The position numbers and the translations under genes are program-made. Below are positions 23,694 through 38,001 of a DNA stretch of 64,000 bases, in pieces (within the stretch, counting starts at the first letter, position 1; each line of letters starts with the position of its first letter). The notes below the pieces were generated by a model, which worked only from the letters and a program-made list of their open reading frames with translations, ran no database searches and had not been told where the DNA came from. This DNA is from Gossypium raimondii (taxonomy: Eukaryota; Streptophyta; Magnoliopsida; Malvales; Malvaceae), in the NCBI RefSeq assembly GCF_025698545.1, contig NC_068570.1, forward strand, positions 57,369,924 through 57,433,923, in the 5' to 3' direction.

Positions 23694-26574
23694 TAAATTA
23701 GACTATTTAATATTTATTTGTACAAATATCATCGTTGTTTGTAGGTGAAGTTTTTCTTTTAATAAAAATGAAATTAAAGCATACCCGTGAGCACATGATA
23801 TATTGAAGAATCAACAATTTTGGCATTTCGTGTACTATATATTTAATGGCTTAAATTAAAAGCAAAATGGTCCAAATTTAGGCATTGAAGCTTTGATATC
23901 ACATTTCCTCTCCATTAAATAATAATGGTCGAGTTTGTCACTATCTTTCACATTCGTCTTTTTCTTTTTAATTAATAAAGTTAAATTTTTATAATGGTTG
24001 AATTGAGTAGGCTATTGATGATTTATTTCATTAAACTGAATAAATTATTTAAAAATTATAAATTAAAAAAATCGATTTATAAATTAACCGATGCAACTTC
24101 TTACTCGAATCAATATCTACACTAATTCTTAATCTAATCGATTTGAACATTAATCTAATCTGATTTTAAAAATAATACAACAAATATGGATTCATACAAT
24201 TAAATAGTATAGGTGAAGGTATTCCTCTTTTCAAAAGAAAATGAAGGTATTCCTACAAAGCTAGTAAATAATATGTTGTTAATACATTTAGGAGGATGGA
24301 AATATAAAATAATAAAGTCGAAACTAAAAATTTTCATGATCACGAATGAAGATAGTTATTTTGAATCTCGTGCGTTGGCGTGATGGTTAGGGTTTTTAAT
24401 TCCCTAAACAAAAAAGTTATGTTTTTTTTCATAAACAACTTTGAAGTAACGAATTTGCGAACCAAAATCCGAACACATTTCTTCTTCGATCTCTGACATT
24501 AATCATTAGAACGATTTGAATCTAATATATGTACTTCTACTCGTTGATGAATATCGATCCACTGAACCAATCATCGAATTGTCGTTTCGAGCTTACTAGC
24601 TGGACTTTAAAAAAAAAAACTTAACAATTTAGTAACTTAAATAAAAACTTATGAAAATTTTAATGACTTAAATAAAAACTTTCGAATAATTTAATGACTA
24701 TTTTATTATTTTTTAAAGTTAAATAACCAAAACATAGACGTACTAATAATTTAATGATCTAGAATATAATTTTTCCTCAAATATTATGATTCTAGAGAAA
24801 ATAATAATAGTCAAGACTAGTAAATCCATTAATAATTGTCAAAGTTTGTCAGTATCTTCAAATATTTCTAGAGATTTCCATGAATAGTATTCAAGGATCT
24901 GTCAATATTTTCAAATATTACAGTTCCATACAGAAAATTAATAAATTCCGGTATGCTTAAATGTTGAAAACGAAATGTTAAATTATTTTTGGGTTTGAAC
25001 TTTGTAACCTTTTTTCGGGTTTGAACTTTTTTTTTGTTCAAGTTAGGTATTTAATTTGGCAATTGGTTTCACATTGAGGCTTGAACTTATTTTTGTCTAA
25101 GTTAGCGTTTGAAAACCCTAGAATTAAGGCCCTAATGTGAAAATAATCGTCAAGCTCCAGCGCTAGTATAGAAACAATTGCTACGCCTAAGGACTAACTT
25201 GGAAAAAAAATTTAAACCCCAGTGTGTGAACAATTACAAAATTCAAGACCTAACTTGAAAAAAAAAGTCTAAACTCCAACGTAAGAAAATTACCAATTCA
25301 GTCTTCAAATAGTGATTTAACCAAAAAAAAAAAAGTCAAGTATGCTTAAATAGCACGTTCGTTACAACAACGTGATTTATTCTCGAGTTTCGTATCGATA
25401 CCATATGTATTGTTTGGAATGTTTTGTTTAAGTAAACATCAAAATTACAATACATATATTAAATTCATATAATTTATATACTAAATAAATTTAATGATAA
25501 ATTACATCCGACGTCATTAAACTATTAGCATGTTTATATTTTGGTTACTCAACTTCAAAAGTTACAAATAGTCAATGAAATATTCAAAAGTGTTTATTTA
25601 AGTTACTGGTTGTTAAGGTTTTTTCTTAAAAAAAAGTTGGACTATTAAGCTCAAAGTGACGATTCAATGATCGGCACAGTGGATCAATATCAATCGATAA
25701 GTAGAAGAACAAATCTTAGATCAAAGCTAACCTGACAGTCAGTCTTGGAGATGGAAGAAGAATGTTGTTAGAATTTTGGTTTGTAAATTCATAATGTTCA
25801 AAGTTGTTTTATAATAAAAAAATTGAATTGTAAAAGAGAAAAGGAATGAAAGCTTTTGATTGGCTTAAGCGTTGTGAATAGAGAAGGCCATATAACAACG
25901 ATTTTAACAGTTCTGTGACTTAAATGAAAACTTTTGAATAATTTAATGACTATTTTGTAAAATTTTAAAATTAAATGACTAGAATATAAATTTACTAATA
26001 ATTTAATGACATTTTACATAATTTGCCCCCCAAAAAAATACCCATACATACCAACAATATCAATAATAAAGCCCAATGATATTTTGTCAAAGCTCAGGGC
26101 ATTGGAAGTCACGTAACGTCATCTTCAATGCTAATGTGAAGAAGATCAAATCAGTTTATTTATTTATTATTTATTTATATTTTACAACCTTTAAATTAAT
26201 TTTTTAAATTGACTTTTCAACCAAATCAAGAAAAGTAAAAAGCATTCAACTTTTGAATTTTTTAAAAGAAATTCTTTTAGAAATAAAAGGGTAAATATAT
26301 TCTTTTGGTACATATGTCTGATTTTTGTTACACAAAATGATACTTATGATAAATCGTGCTAATTTTTTATGTTGTCTGATAAATATTTGACACGTGGTGA
26401 ATTCAATATTTTACATGTGGCGATGATTATGTCATAATGGAGAAATTATTTTATAGACTCTTCCCACTGTATCATTCATGGTTCTTTTTCAATTATTTAA
26501 TGACATTTCAACAAAATTTTTCATGTCATTGATACATAATTTTAGTAATTTTTTTATCTTGAATATTGAACTTT

Positions 26575-26720
26575 AAATCCCGAACCCTGAATTCAAACCT
26601 TAAACCCTTTAAATTTGGGGTTTGGGATTCATGATTCAAGATTTGAGTTTAGGTTTGGAGTTTAGGATTCAAGGCTTGGGTTGAGGTCTGGGGTTTGAGA
26701 TTCGGGATTCAGGGTAAAAA
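26575..26720. repeat. degenerate telomere-like (AAACCCT/AGGGTTT) tract with an internal inversion
   Basis: The left part has CCGAACCCTGAATT and TTAAACCCTTTAAA, the C-rich orientation. From about 26618 the orientation switches to the G-rich form: GGGGTTTGGGATTC, GAGTTTAGGTTTGGAG and so on. The repeats are imperfect and may be a transposon terminus rather than true interstitial telomere. Confidence 0.4.
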
Positions 26721-27698
26721 AAGTTATTAAAATTATGTATTAATGTATTTAAGTTGTGTTCTTCATTGCGTTTGAGGTTTCAAAAGTGTTTTTTCATCGA
26801 ACAAATAATGAACACCTAGCTTTTGGGTAAAAAATGTAATAAAAAAGTGGTTTTTCACTCGAACGCAAAAGCTAAAATTAATCTCATTTTGACTTTTGAG
26901 TTTGAAAGTGAAAATTATAAAAAAATATCCTTATTTATATCACCTATTTAAAATGTATATAAGAAATTTGATTAATTTATATTTAAATATAATTTATTAT
27001 AATATTTAAGTTTTAAATTTTTTATTAATCATTAATTTTTATTCTAATTACTTAAAAGGTATTTAAAATTTATATTTCACGTATCGCTATATTAAATTAT
27101 TTAAATATCGCATAATTTAATTAATTTTTAATTTTCACTATCACATCCAAAATTACATTTTCACTTTCAACCACAAATTTTTTAGCAAAAACAGAGAATA
27201 CTAAAAATTAACGAATCACATTTTTTTTTCACATCAATTTTCTACCACACTTTTCAATCACAACAACACATTTTCAAACGAAATGTTAAATCTTCCTTAT
27301 TTTAGGATCCCTTTTCTTTTTGCAATTACTCGTAGATGTTGAAGTTTTTCACCTGCAAGTAATGGTGGATTAAGAAAATTAAATGATATACTTTTATGAT
27401 AGTAAAAATGTAATTTCGTCATTTTAATAGTCTATATCTTGATTTTTAGAGGATTAAATCAAAATTTTATTATTTTTAAAGGGTCGAAGTATAGTTTTAC
27501 CAGTACCCGCGCTTCGTGCGTGCAAGGAAATATTTCATGATGACAACTGAAACATCTCAACGTTTCCTTTATGACAATGGCATGCATAATTATATCTTTA
27601 AAGGAGAAGAAAGAAAAAGAAAAGAAAAAAGAAAAAAATTTAAAGAATGAAAGAGAAGGAAAAAAAGAAGAAGAAAAATTGTGATAATATGATAGGAC

Positions 27699-28445
27699 CC
27701 ACTGCTTTAAATGAAATAATTTAAAATCCACATCATCACTCTTTTTGTAATTTAACGGCACGATGATTTAAAAATAAATTTGAATAATTTAATAATTAAA
27801 TTAAATTATTTTATAGTTTAGTGATCAAAATAAAAATACGCTAAAAGTTTAGTGAGTATTAAGGCAATATACCCTTTTTCTCTTTATATATATATTTTAT
27901 TTTTAAAATATTTTAAAAGAGAATATATAACTTTCACCACATGGCATAAGTATGGCATGACAAGTGACAACAAAAATTTGTTACACTTTAACGGTTAAAA
28001 TTGATCGTCAAAGAACTTATGACAATTCTAAAGATATTTTTCCTTCGAATGGGCTTTAATTAATTTAAAAATCCACTGCTTTAAATGAAATAATTTAAAA
28101 TCCACGTCATCACTTTTTTGTAATTTAACGGCACGATGATTTAAAAATAAATTTGAATAATTTAATAATTAAATTATTTTATTTTATAGTTTAGTGATCA
28201 AAATAAAAATACGCTAAAAGTTTAGTGAGTATTAAGGCAATATACCCTTTTTTCTCTTTATATATATATTTTATTTTTAAATATTTTAAAAGAGAATATA
28301 TAACTTTCACCACATGGCATAAGTATGGCATGACAAGTGACAACAAAAATTTGCTACACTTTAACGATTAAAATTGATCATCAAAGAATTTAATTTATGA
28401 CAATTCTAAAGATATTTTTCCTTCGAATGGCTTTAATTAATTTTT
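27699..28445. repeat. 374-bp tandem duplication
   Basis: Unit 1 (27699-28072) and unit 2 (28073-28445) both begin 'ccactgctttaaatgaaata' and both end 'ccttcgaatgg(g)ctttaattaatt'. They differ by only a few substitutions and short indels (for example cacatcatc versus cacgtcatc), so the duplication is young relative to the MITEs around it. Non-coding. Confidence 0.9.
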
Positions 28446-31095
28446 TAATTAAAGTAAAAGAAAGAATTATATTTTTTTGTTTTTCTTATTGAGATCAATT
28501 TTTAGGGTAAATTACATCCAATGCCAAGAACTACTACTAAGTTTATGTTTTAGTCACTTAATTTTAAAAGTTAAAAATAATCCTTAAACCATTCAAAAGT
28601 TTTAATTTAAGTTGTTGAATTATTTAAAAGTTTTTGTTTAAGTCATTTAATTGTTAAGCTTTTTTTTTTTAAATTTCGGTGAGCGAGTTTCAAGCGATGA
28701 TTTGACAATCAATACGATAGATCAGTATCCATCAATAAGTAGAATAACATATTTTAGACCCAAGTCAATTTGATTGTTAGTGTTGAAGATTGAAGAAGAA
28801 AGTTGTTTGTGTTTTGGTACGGAAATTTGTGATGTTCAAAACTATTTTAGAGAGAAAGAAAGCTTAACTACAGAAAGAAAGGAAACAAGGCTTTTGATTG
28901 ATGTAGTAAATGCGAATAGAAAAACCCATACAATAACAATTTTAACAGCTTGGTAAACTAAATTAAAACTTTCGAATAATTTAGTGACTATTTCGTAACT
29001 TTTTAAAATTAAGGGACCAAAATGCAAACATACTAATACTTTAGTGAATTTGATCACGTTTTCTCTCCCTTTCCTGAGTTTTTGTCTCTCTTTGTTTGAA
29101 CTATTTTATTGTAAATAAATTGGAATTTGATCTATTTTTAAAAATAATTTTGGATAAATTACATTGTAGGTCACTTAAATATATTTAAATTTATTTTCAT
29201 CACTCATTTATGAAAAATTATAAAATTATCATTTATTATCTTTTTTTGTCCAATTTTATTTAACTGCGATTAACTTTGTGATGAAAAGTCTAACATGATA
29301 AATCTAAAATTAACATAATAATAAATTTAATCCTTAATATTTATAGATTTTATCAAATTAATCATTATTCTAAAAATTAACTTAAAATTAAACCAATTTT
29401 TATCACTTATTCCCTAAAATCCAACCAATATTTACAACTTCATCAAGAAAAAAATCAATCCAATAATAAATATATAAAATAAAAACCACTATTATAACAA
29501 AAAGCAGTGTCATTTTTGAAAAACAATCATTTTATTTAAAATAAATGACTCTTCTCTCACTAAAACCTTAAAAATACTTAATCATTTTATTTTCGTTTAA
29601 CTCGATTGATATGGGCATTATTGTCAATATAGGAGGACGCGAGTTTGAGTGCGTTAAAACGCATTATCCTCTTATTTATGGGTTGGGGAGATGATATGAA
29701 TAATTATTCTAAGCATTGTGCCAAAAAGATTAGATATGATCAAAACTTATAATGCCATAGTTAAATTTTTTTCTTCTTCTTTTAGTGATTGTTTTAATAG
29801 CTTTGTAATAGTCTTATATTTAATCACATACATCGGTTTATCAAGAATTAATATTATGTATTAATTTATATAAATTTTATGAACGTTTTAATTTTAAAAA
29901 AATTGATCCCACAGTCCAAATTTTCCGAATATGCCTCTGATGAAAAGCATCAACTATTAAGAATCTAATCTTATCTTATCGATTTCCTTTTAAGGAAAAA
30001 GTTCAAATTAGTGGCGCCATTGATCATCGAAGAAGACATCAACACAGTGGAGGTAAAGGTGAAGGTGAAGGTGAAGGTGAAGATGACAATTATTAAGTTT
30101 GGGTGAGCAAGAAAAAAGAAAAAGAAAAAAAAAAAGAGAGAAAATGATAGGGAGGAAAGAAGAAATATAAAAAAGAATAGCAGTGGAAGGGAAAAAAAGA
30201 AGAAGGGAGAATTTAACAAATTTTTTAAGAATTAGGAGCAAATTGAAATAATATGTAAATATTAGAGCTGAATTTGGTATTATACCAAATTTAGAACTAC
30301 GTCGTCTCTGGTTGGGCACTATTTTGTAATTTTTAGTGAAGACCTTTCTTGTCCCTCTTAATTTTAATATTAAACAAATTGGTCCCTCAAAAATTAAAGC
30401 AATTTAATCTCTATCAATTTTGATTATGAGCAACTACGGACTATTAATAACAATGTTAATTTTTTCCTCAATTGTACATATTTTTAATTGGTCTAATAAT
30501 AATTTTAGCCCTCAAAATTTACATATTCTGTTAACTTAGTTTTAATTTAACAAATTTAACCGACAAAATTTACACATTATATCAATTTAGTCATAACAAT
30601 TTGAGCCCGCAACATTTACACAATAAAATTTAGTATTATACCAATCAAAATTGCATATAATTGATGGAATACAATTAATGTTGTAATAAATTTTCCTTAA
30701 CTGCTCACTTTCGAAATTGATAGGATGGTCCGATTTTTTTGAGAGGGACTCAATTGCTCAATATTAAAATTGAAAGGGGCCGGGGAGGTGTTTTTACCTA
30801 ATTTGTTAGATAAGTGATTAAAAAGAAAGTTAAGCATAATTAAGTGACCTGTAGCATAATTTATCCAATGGTTTATTTAATATATATTTAAAATAAAAAA
30901 AAACCTCGACTATCACATTTGGTCTTAATAAATTTATTGTCAACTAGGGTTAAAAAAGACAAATAAAAATTTAAGGAAAAAGACGTCGAAAAAGGTAACA
31001 TCGGAAAAGAAAATTGCCGTCGTCGAGGCCGTCGTCGGAGGCGTTCCTTGATCGTTGATCCCCGTGAAGCGTCTTCGTTTATCAAAATTGAGAGG

Positions 31096-34000
31096 ATGGA
31101 TAATTCAACGGCGGAGAAAGGGAGCCCGGGGCAAGAGCAGCAGGCTGCCGGAGTGGGGATTCTTCTTCAGATTATGATGCTTGTTCTTTCTTTCGTCGTT
31201 GGCCATGTTCTTCGCCGCCACAAATTCTACTACCTTCCCGAGGCCAGCGCTTCTTTGCTTATTGGTTAGTCTACTTCTTCCTGATTGTCTTTGTATATCG
31301 TCTTTCGATTCCTTAGTCAGCGAGATAATAGCGTTTCTATCAGGTTTGATTGTTGGTGGACTTGCTAACATCTCCGACACTGAAAGAAGCATCAGGTTTT
31401 CCATTTCTTTTTTTTTTCTTCTTCTTGTTATGATTAGTATTTCTTCTCAGTTTTCAATTTCTATCTTCTGTGATAAAATTGAGAAACCCTGATTTCATTT
31501 GGTGTTAATAACCTGGGCAGGGCGTGGTTCAATTTCCACGAGGAGTTCTTCTTCCTGTTTCTGCTACCTCCAATCATCTTATATCCTTGCATTTCTTAGA
31601 TAATTGAAGATTTGTTTCCTACCTACCTGATATTAACATTTCTGTCTGCACATTCTCTTATCTCTTGTTTTCCTTAACTTACCCTTTCCGGCACTCAGTC
31701 AGGGTTTAGCCTATCACCTGTAAGTAGTAGTAACTCTCTTTCTATTACTTAGTGTTTTTTGCATATTGTTTTTTTTCCTGTAATTCTCATCCCCTTTTCT
31801 CTCCTTTGAGCAGAAACCCTTCTTCTCTAACTTTGGAGCCATTGTCACATTTGCTATTTTTGGAACTTTTATAGCTTCAGTTGTTACTGGAGTTTTAGTG
31901 TGAGTATTTCTTTAGTACAGAAATATCTGTCTTTTTGTGCTGCAAGAGATCTCTTTTTCTCACCACTTTTTAATTCTCATGTTACAGGTATCTTGGTGGT
32001 CTTATGTACCTCATGTACAAACTCCCTTTTGTTGAATGCCTAATGTTTGGTGCTCTTATATCAGCGACCGACCCTGTTACTGTTCTTTCCATATTTCAGG
32101 TTTTTTTTTACGATTTTGGCTACCTATTTTAGGTGGGTTAAGACTATACAAAAACATAATTATGCTAATAGTCATGGCATATACCTCCTCCAACACCATA
32201 TATTGCAAATCAGTGAAGATTTATAGTAATTATTCAAATGATCCAAAAACAATAGTAACACTGACCTAATCAGTTGTTTGTGTGTGTGTTTTTTTTGTGA
32301 TGTAGCTTAACCTGTATTCTCTTCATTGATGTATCACTATACCTCTTATTTTTGTTTTGGGAAAATTGATTTAATTTAACTTAAATTCCATTTAATTGCT
32401 GCTTTTGCATCTTACATTTTTCCATTTGCTTTTGCTTCCCAAAAGACGGGTAAAAAGCAAAAGGGAACAGAGAAAGAAACTACATTATGAGTAAGAATGA
32501 ATGAATAACTAACATGCAACACTAATATATCATAATTGTTTCTCAAAAGTATAACCATGCATTCTTATTCTCATAAAAAAAGTGTAAATTTAGTTTTCAA
32601 TTATTAACAAATATTAGTGTTTCTTTTGTATTAGTTAGTTAGTTTGTTCCTGCAAAAGGCAAGCATCAAAAGCAAAAACCAAATAGGAACTCAGCAATAA
32701 TATAATTGCTGAGCAACTGTCCTTTTAGTCAGTAACCCGTACTTTGTTACATACAAAAAGATCTTCAATATATTCTTATCCCCTAAACTCCCTTGCTTTT
32801 TAATACATTGGATTCTTAATTTTTGTAAATATGTATGGCAATTTTAGTTTTTCAAAGGGTTTTTGCTACTGCCTGTTTCATTACTTCTAACAAAACGTCA
32901 AGTTGTAGGTATAGTGGCTGTGAGATATCAAAATTCCTTTTTTCTCCCTTTTGCCCCTTGAGGATTTATAACACTAGTGTTTAAGTAGTAAACACGTGAG
33001 CTATGTGATCGATCTGTAATATCTTAATTGTAGGAGCTTGGCACTGATATGAACCTCTATGCTTTGGTCTTTGGGGAATCCGTCTTAAATGATGCTGTAA
33101 GTTCTTGTAGCATTCTATTGATGGTTCATTGTTTCATGTTTCTAATATATTATGCTGCGCATGCACATTATTTACTGGGTGAAATGGTTCTTTGCAGATG
33201 GCAATATCTTTGTACAGGTAAACTGAGTACTTGCATTTTTCCTTTGTAGTGGGAATTGTTTGTTCGGTTTCTAAATCATTTGTTGTTTCTATATGCAGAA
33301 CAATGTCCGTTGTAAGAAGTAATGACCCGTCTGGGCAGAACTTCTTTATGGTGATTGTCAGGTTTCTTGAGACCTTTGTTGGTTCTATGTCTGCAGGTCT
33401 GTCTTAATCTTTGGTCTTGCTGGTACTTAGTGTATCTTTGTTATATATACACACTCATTAATCTCTGTTACATTATATATACACACTCATTAATCTCTGT
33501 TACATTATAATCTATGTACTAAATAATTCCTTTTAAATGGAAAAATAAAATAAAAATTTGCTGAACTTCGTCTTGCAAGTGAATTCATGGTAAATGGCTG
33601 CCTTTTTTGCCATCTTTAATTTAACTCTAGTTTAGGTTTTTATGTCTTAGTTATCAGTATACCATTAATTGTTTCAGAAGTGACCTAAACAATCATCGGT
33701 TTTCTTTGTTACAGTAGCCTCTATATATACATGCTAAAAATTCTAACACTGGAAACTAACACAAAGCATGATATCCGGCCTGAATAATGGGCACTAACAT
33801 AAAATATACCGGTTACTTCTAAATATCTATACCAAACACTAGTTAACAAGTTACTTCTAAAATATCTCTACCAATCACCAATCAACACAAATTACTCCTA
33901 CAATATCTCTATGAAACCACAGTCAACGTCCCTTGATTTCCACATTTGCAATGCAAAAACAAATAAAGACAAAACTCGACAAAATTCAAATAATGTAATA

Positions 34001-37000
34001 ATTAGACACATGGTTGATTAAAACAACATAAGGAAGGTCTGATACCACTCTGAAGGTGTTTGGTTGCAACATATATTGAAATACAAAAAATTTTACTATA
34101 TGATTCATGACAGAAATAAGTAAAATCTATGGCGCACACTCCTTCTTGGACCATCTTCTGTCATTTCAATCAATCCTACCAAAAAAAAAAAAAAAATCAG
34201 AATGCCTTCCTAATTGTAGTAGGAATTTTGAGATTTCTTGTTGATTTTGAACTCTTCAGGTTCTTGCACATTGAGCTCAATTGTCTCAAACCAAGGCCAT
34301 TTAAGTGTTTGCCTTTAAAAGTGATCCACACGGGTGGCTTGGGAAACCTTCACAAGTTTAGGATCATAATTGACCAATAGCTATACTAATAGCCTCGGTT
34401 TTCAAAAACCCCTAGCATCAATTGATCTCCCTCAATGGGTGAACTTTTCTACCTTCAAAGATGAGAAAGCAATCTTTTCTCTCCTATAGTAGTGTATGGC
34501 CGGAAAACAGAACAAAAGACAAAGCCAAGCTCTCTCTATGTGTGTAGCTAGACAAGGCTTTTAATGCTAGGTCGGGTGCAAATAAACTTTTGGTTTATTT
34601 GTGCTCAAGTCCTTGCATTGAATTGAGCAACTAAATTAAGTGTCAAAGAAGTCTTAATTACATCAATTACACCCAATACTAGGTCTTTATGATCACCTTT
34701 GTTTGTGTGGCCAATTAGGTCCCTAACAAGGTAATAAACAAAATCAATTCGGCTAGAAATTTAATTATTGATTGTTTATAGACTGCGAGCAGCATTTGGC
34801 AATGCATCATTGCCACCAAATGACAGGAGAGCTAAAGTGGTTTGACAAGCCTTTCAATATACAGTATCTCAGTGTAATTTGATCATATGTCCAGATAAGG
34901 CAGCTACTGTATTAACCCTTAAGAGATAGCGCCTTGGCCTAAAGCTTCTGGCAACTTAAGCTAAGAACTAGAGATATACCCCTCTTAGTTGGGGCTCTGG
35001 ACCAGTCAAGATGTCTGTATGCTACTTGTCATGTCCAAAATCACTTTACTAAAGACATTCATTGTTGGACCAATTAATGATGTAATCAAAGGACGAAAGT
35101 TAGCGAACAAAATGAGTTAGTGTAACAGGTTAAATGATTATTTACACTATTGACAAAATAGTGTTTCTATAGACACTAATACAAAATAGCAATGGAACTC
35201 CTGTAGTGGATCACATTCAGCATACTTTGTTAACTAGTATGCACCCACATATTACACTCCATGCTTCAACCCATTAGAATGGTTGCATGCACCATGCATG
35301 AAAGCTTAACATGTATCAATCTTTGAGCATTGTCAATACTTGTCCTGATAATACTAAGGACATTTTAGAAAATCGGCTTTAATGCTTAAAGATATCATAA
35401 ATGTAGCTTGTTTACAATTTCTTAAAAAGGCCAGTGGCTCTCATGGGCTTTTTCTACATAAGTTATTTATAATGTTTAATAATTTTACTTATGGATGAAT
35501 AATTACTTCAATTAACTTAAATCATAATCTTTAATATAGAAAATTGTGATTGGCTTGTAGTAGGGCTTATGCTAACACAGATCTTATATAAAATAGGATT
35601 TAAGTGCAAGAAACATGAAAAGCCTTTTACATTCATCCTCCATCTTTTGATATATTGCTTTGTCAAAAATAAAGACTCAATTTGCTGGCCCTGTGTTTAA
35701 AACCTTCTAAAACTTGACTCAATCTAGTAACATAATTTTGAATTATATTGGTGAAGAATGAAGAGACTAAATATGCAGTACGGTAATATAGTTTTTCATC
35801 CCAACAGATGCCTGATGCCGTGTACTGGTGAATGTTATCATTTTTCATTTTGGTTAGCAAGAAACCTAGAGAGTAAGAACACACCTCATGGGAAAAATGG
35901 AAGACTACGTAAAAAGAATGAAAGAAAATGCTTTATCTCAATTTGTCCATGCATTTATTTTCTGTTACTCATTGATCTTTCTACCTGTTCAATATTTTTA
36001 TGCACTTTTAATCACAATGACTAAGATAAGATGTTTTCCATCATGTTATGCAGGGGTTGGAGTTGGATTTACTTCTGCTCTAATATCCTTCCTTGTCAGT
36101 CTTTTATATTTATATTCCATGTCTTATATCATAAACTATGTGTTGTGTACTTTTAACCCTTAACTCCTAGAACCTCTTTAAGTATGCTGGACTAGATATT
36201 GACAAGTAAGTACCGGATTGCAACCTTTTGGTTCCTTTATGAAGTGTATTTTGATTCAAATATTTTGAAAATTCCTGACCATGACATCTCATTATTACTT
36301 TCTGCAGTCTTCAAAACTTGGAGTGCTGTCTTTTTGTCCTTTTTCCTTACTTTTCGTAAGTAATTTTGTCAACTCTTTATGATCTTTGTTTTTCCCACCT
36401 TTTTATTGTTAATGAATCCATCGGGCAGTTAATTATGAAAAGATGTTATGTTTCTAGGTACATGCTTGCGGAAGGTCTTGGTCTCTCTGGTATTGTCTCA
36501 ATATTGTTCACAGGAATTGTAAGTTGAAGCTACAATGCTGATTGAGTAGTAGTATGTCACATGTTGATGCAGCATGATGGACATTTTTTTTTTCTTTTAG
36601 GTGATGAAGCACTACACATTCTCAAATTTATCAGAAAATTCTCAGCATTTTGTATCCGACTTTTTTCACTTAATATCATCATTGGCTGAGACATTCATGT
36701 AAGACATTTACATACGGGAGTTATCTTTGTGTTATATGAACTGATTTAATTTATTGTCCATGCCATAACTTTTTCCATTGTGAAGCTAAACCATTTTGTG
36801 CAATTTTGCAGATTTATATACATGGGTTTTGATATTGCCATGGAAAAGCACAGCTGGTCGCATGTGGGATTTATCTTTTTCTCAATTGTATCCTTGTATT
36901 ATAATTATTATTATGAACCTAGGTTTGGTGGCTGCATTAAATTACGGTCTCATGGTTGTTCCTTGACTTGCTTCATTATCATGTCAGTTATTTATTGCAA

Positions 37001-37970
37001 TTGCCAGGTAAGAGCTATATATGATGATATTATGGACCTTCAAAACTAAAGATGGATCTTTCAAAATTTAAATTATTTATTGTCGATGGACCTATATAGA
37101 GTAATTAATGAGGTTGTGTGTTTACATCTTTAGGGCTGTTAATGTCTTTTCTTGTGCGTATCTGATCAATTTGGTTCGTCCTGCACATCGGCAAATACCT
37201 TCGAAGCACCAAAAAGCACTTTGCTACAGTGGTAAGAAAAATCCTAGTTTCGTTGTAGTTGGATATATTCCTTTCCAGAAACTAAATTATTTTTTACTTG
37301 ACTAGGACTTCGAGGGGCAATGGCTTTTGCCCTTGCCCTGCAATCTGTTCATGATCTTCAAGAAGGGCACGGGCAGATTATATTCACTGCAACAACTGCC
37401 ATAGTTGTTTTGACGGTATGGTAGAAAAGTCATATCTTTAATTTAAGAATTTTGTTTTGAAATTTAGCTTTTCTAAGTGATATATTTGGTTATGCATTCA
37501 GTGCTCATTGCTTTTATGTGAAGGCAATGCTTATTTACAAGTCTATGCAATACTATATCTTTTGAAATGTTCAGCTTCTCCTGGTAAAGAAAATTGAAAG
37601 CATTGATTCTGTAGTTCTATGGTCCTTTTCCCTTCCAGTAACTTGGGAGAAGAAATTGACATTTAATATTGATAATGAACTGTATAAAGCTAATATTGGC
37701 ACTAATTATGCTACCTTCACTATGCATCTAATTCCGAAGTGATAGTCACGTCATTGTTGGTTAATCCTTGTTACGAGAGTAGTTAGCATAATAGGTTTGT
37801 ATATTAGTGGTTTTGTTCTAAGTAAATATGGCTCTCAAATTCATGCTACTTCCAGCATGCATTATTGTTTCACTAGAAATTCAGTGACTTCTTCCTCTGC
37901 TTTGAAATCTTTATCCAATAACCCTCAAAATATTAATACTGTCTGAATCAGAATATAGTGAATTTGTTTG

Positions 37971-38001
<31 letters not shown>

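Larger units (their letters stand above)
23330..31095. other. intergenic region between CIPK1 and NHX6
   Basis: No gene is supported in 7.8 kb. It holds the MITE at 23410-23693, an AT-rich unit at 24975-25330, pieces of the GGGTAAATTACATCC foldback family near 25500-26030 and 28500-29060, degenerate telomere-like sequence at 26575-26720, a tandem duplication at 27699-28445, purine-rich tracts at 27600-27680 and 30100-30200, a GGTGAA hexamer run at about 30052-30083, and a weak SINE-like unit at about 29600-29690. Possible matching ends TGGATAAATTACATTG (about 29154) and, complemented, TGGATAAATTATGCTA (about 30868) would define a 1.7-kb composite element; this is uncertain. The NHX6 5' leader and promoter must lie in the last few hundred bases (GC-richer from about 30980). 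Confidence 0.6.

Noticed and set aside
29154..30868. 1.7-kb composite foldback element
   Set aside because: The end sequences match over about 25 bases, but the flanks do not form a clear 9-bp duplication and the interior is mixed; mentioned only in the intergenic note.
35663..36163. Several open frames on both strands within NHX6 intron 9 and around exon 10
   Set aside because: They read through intron sequence or ignore the AT-AC splice site; only the 29-nt exon 10 is supported.
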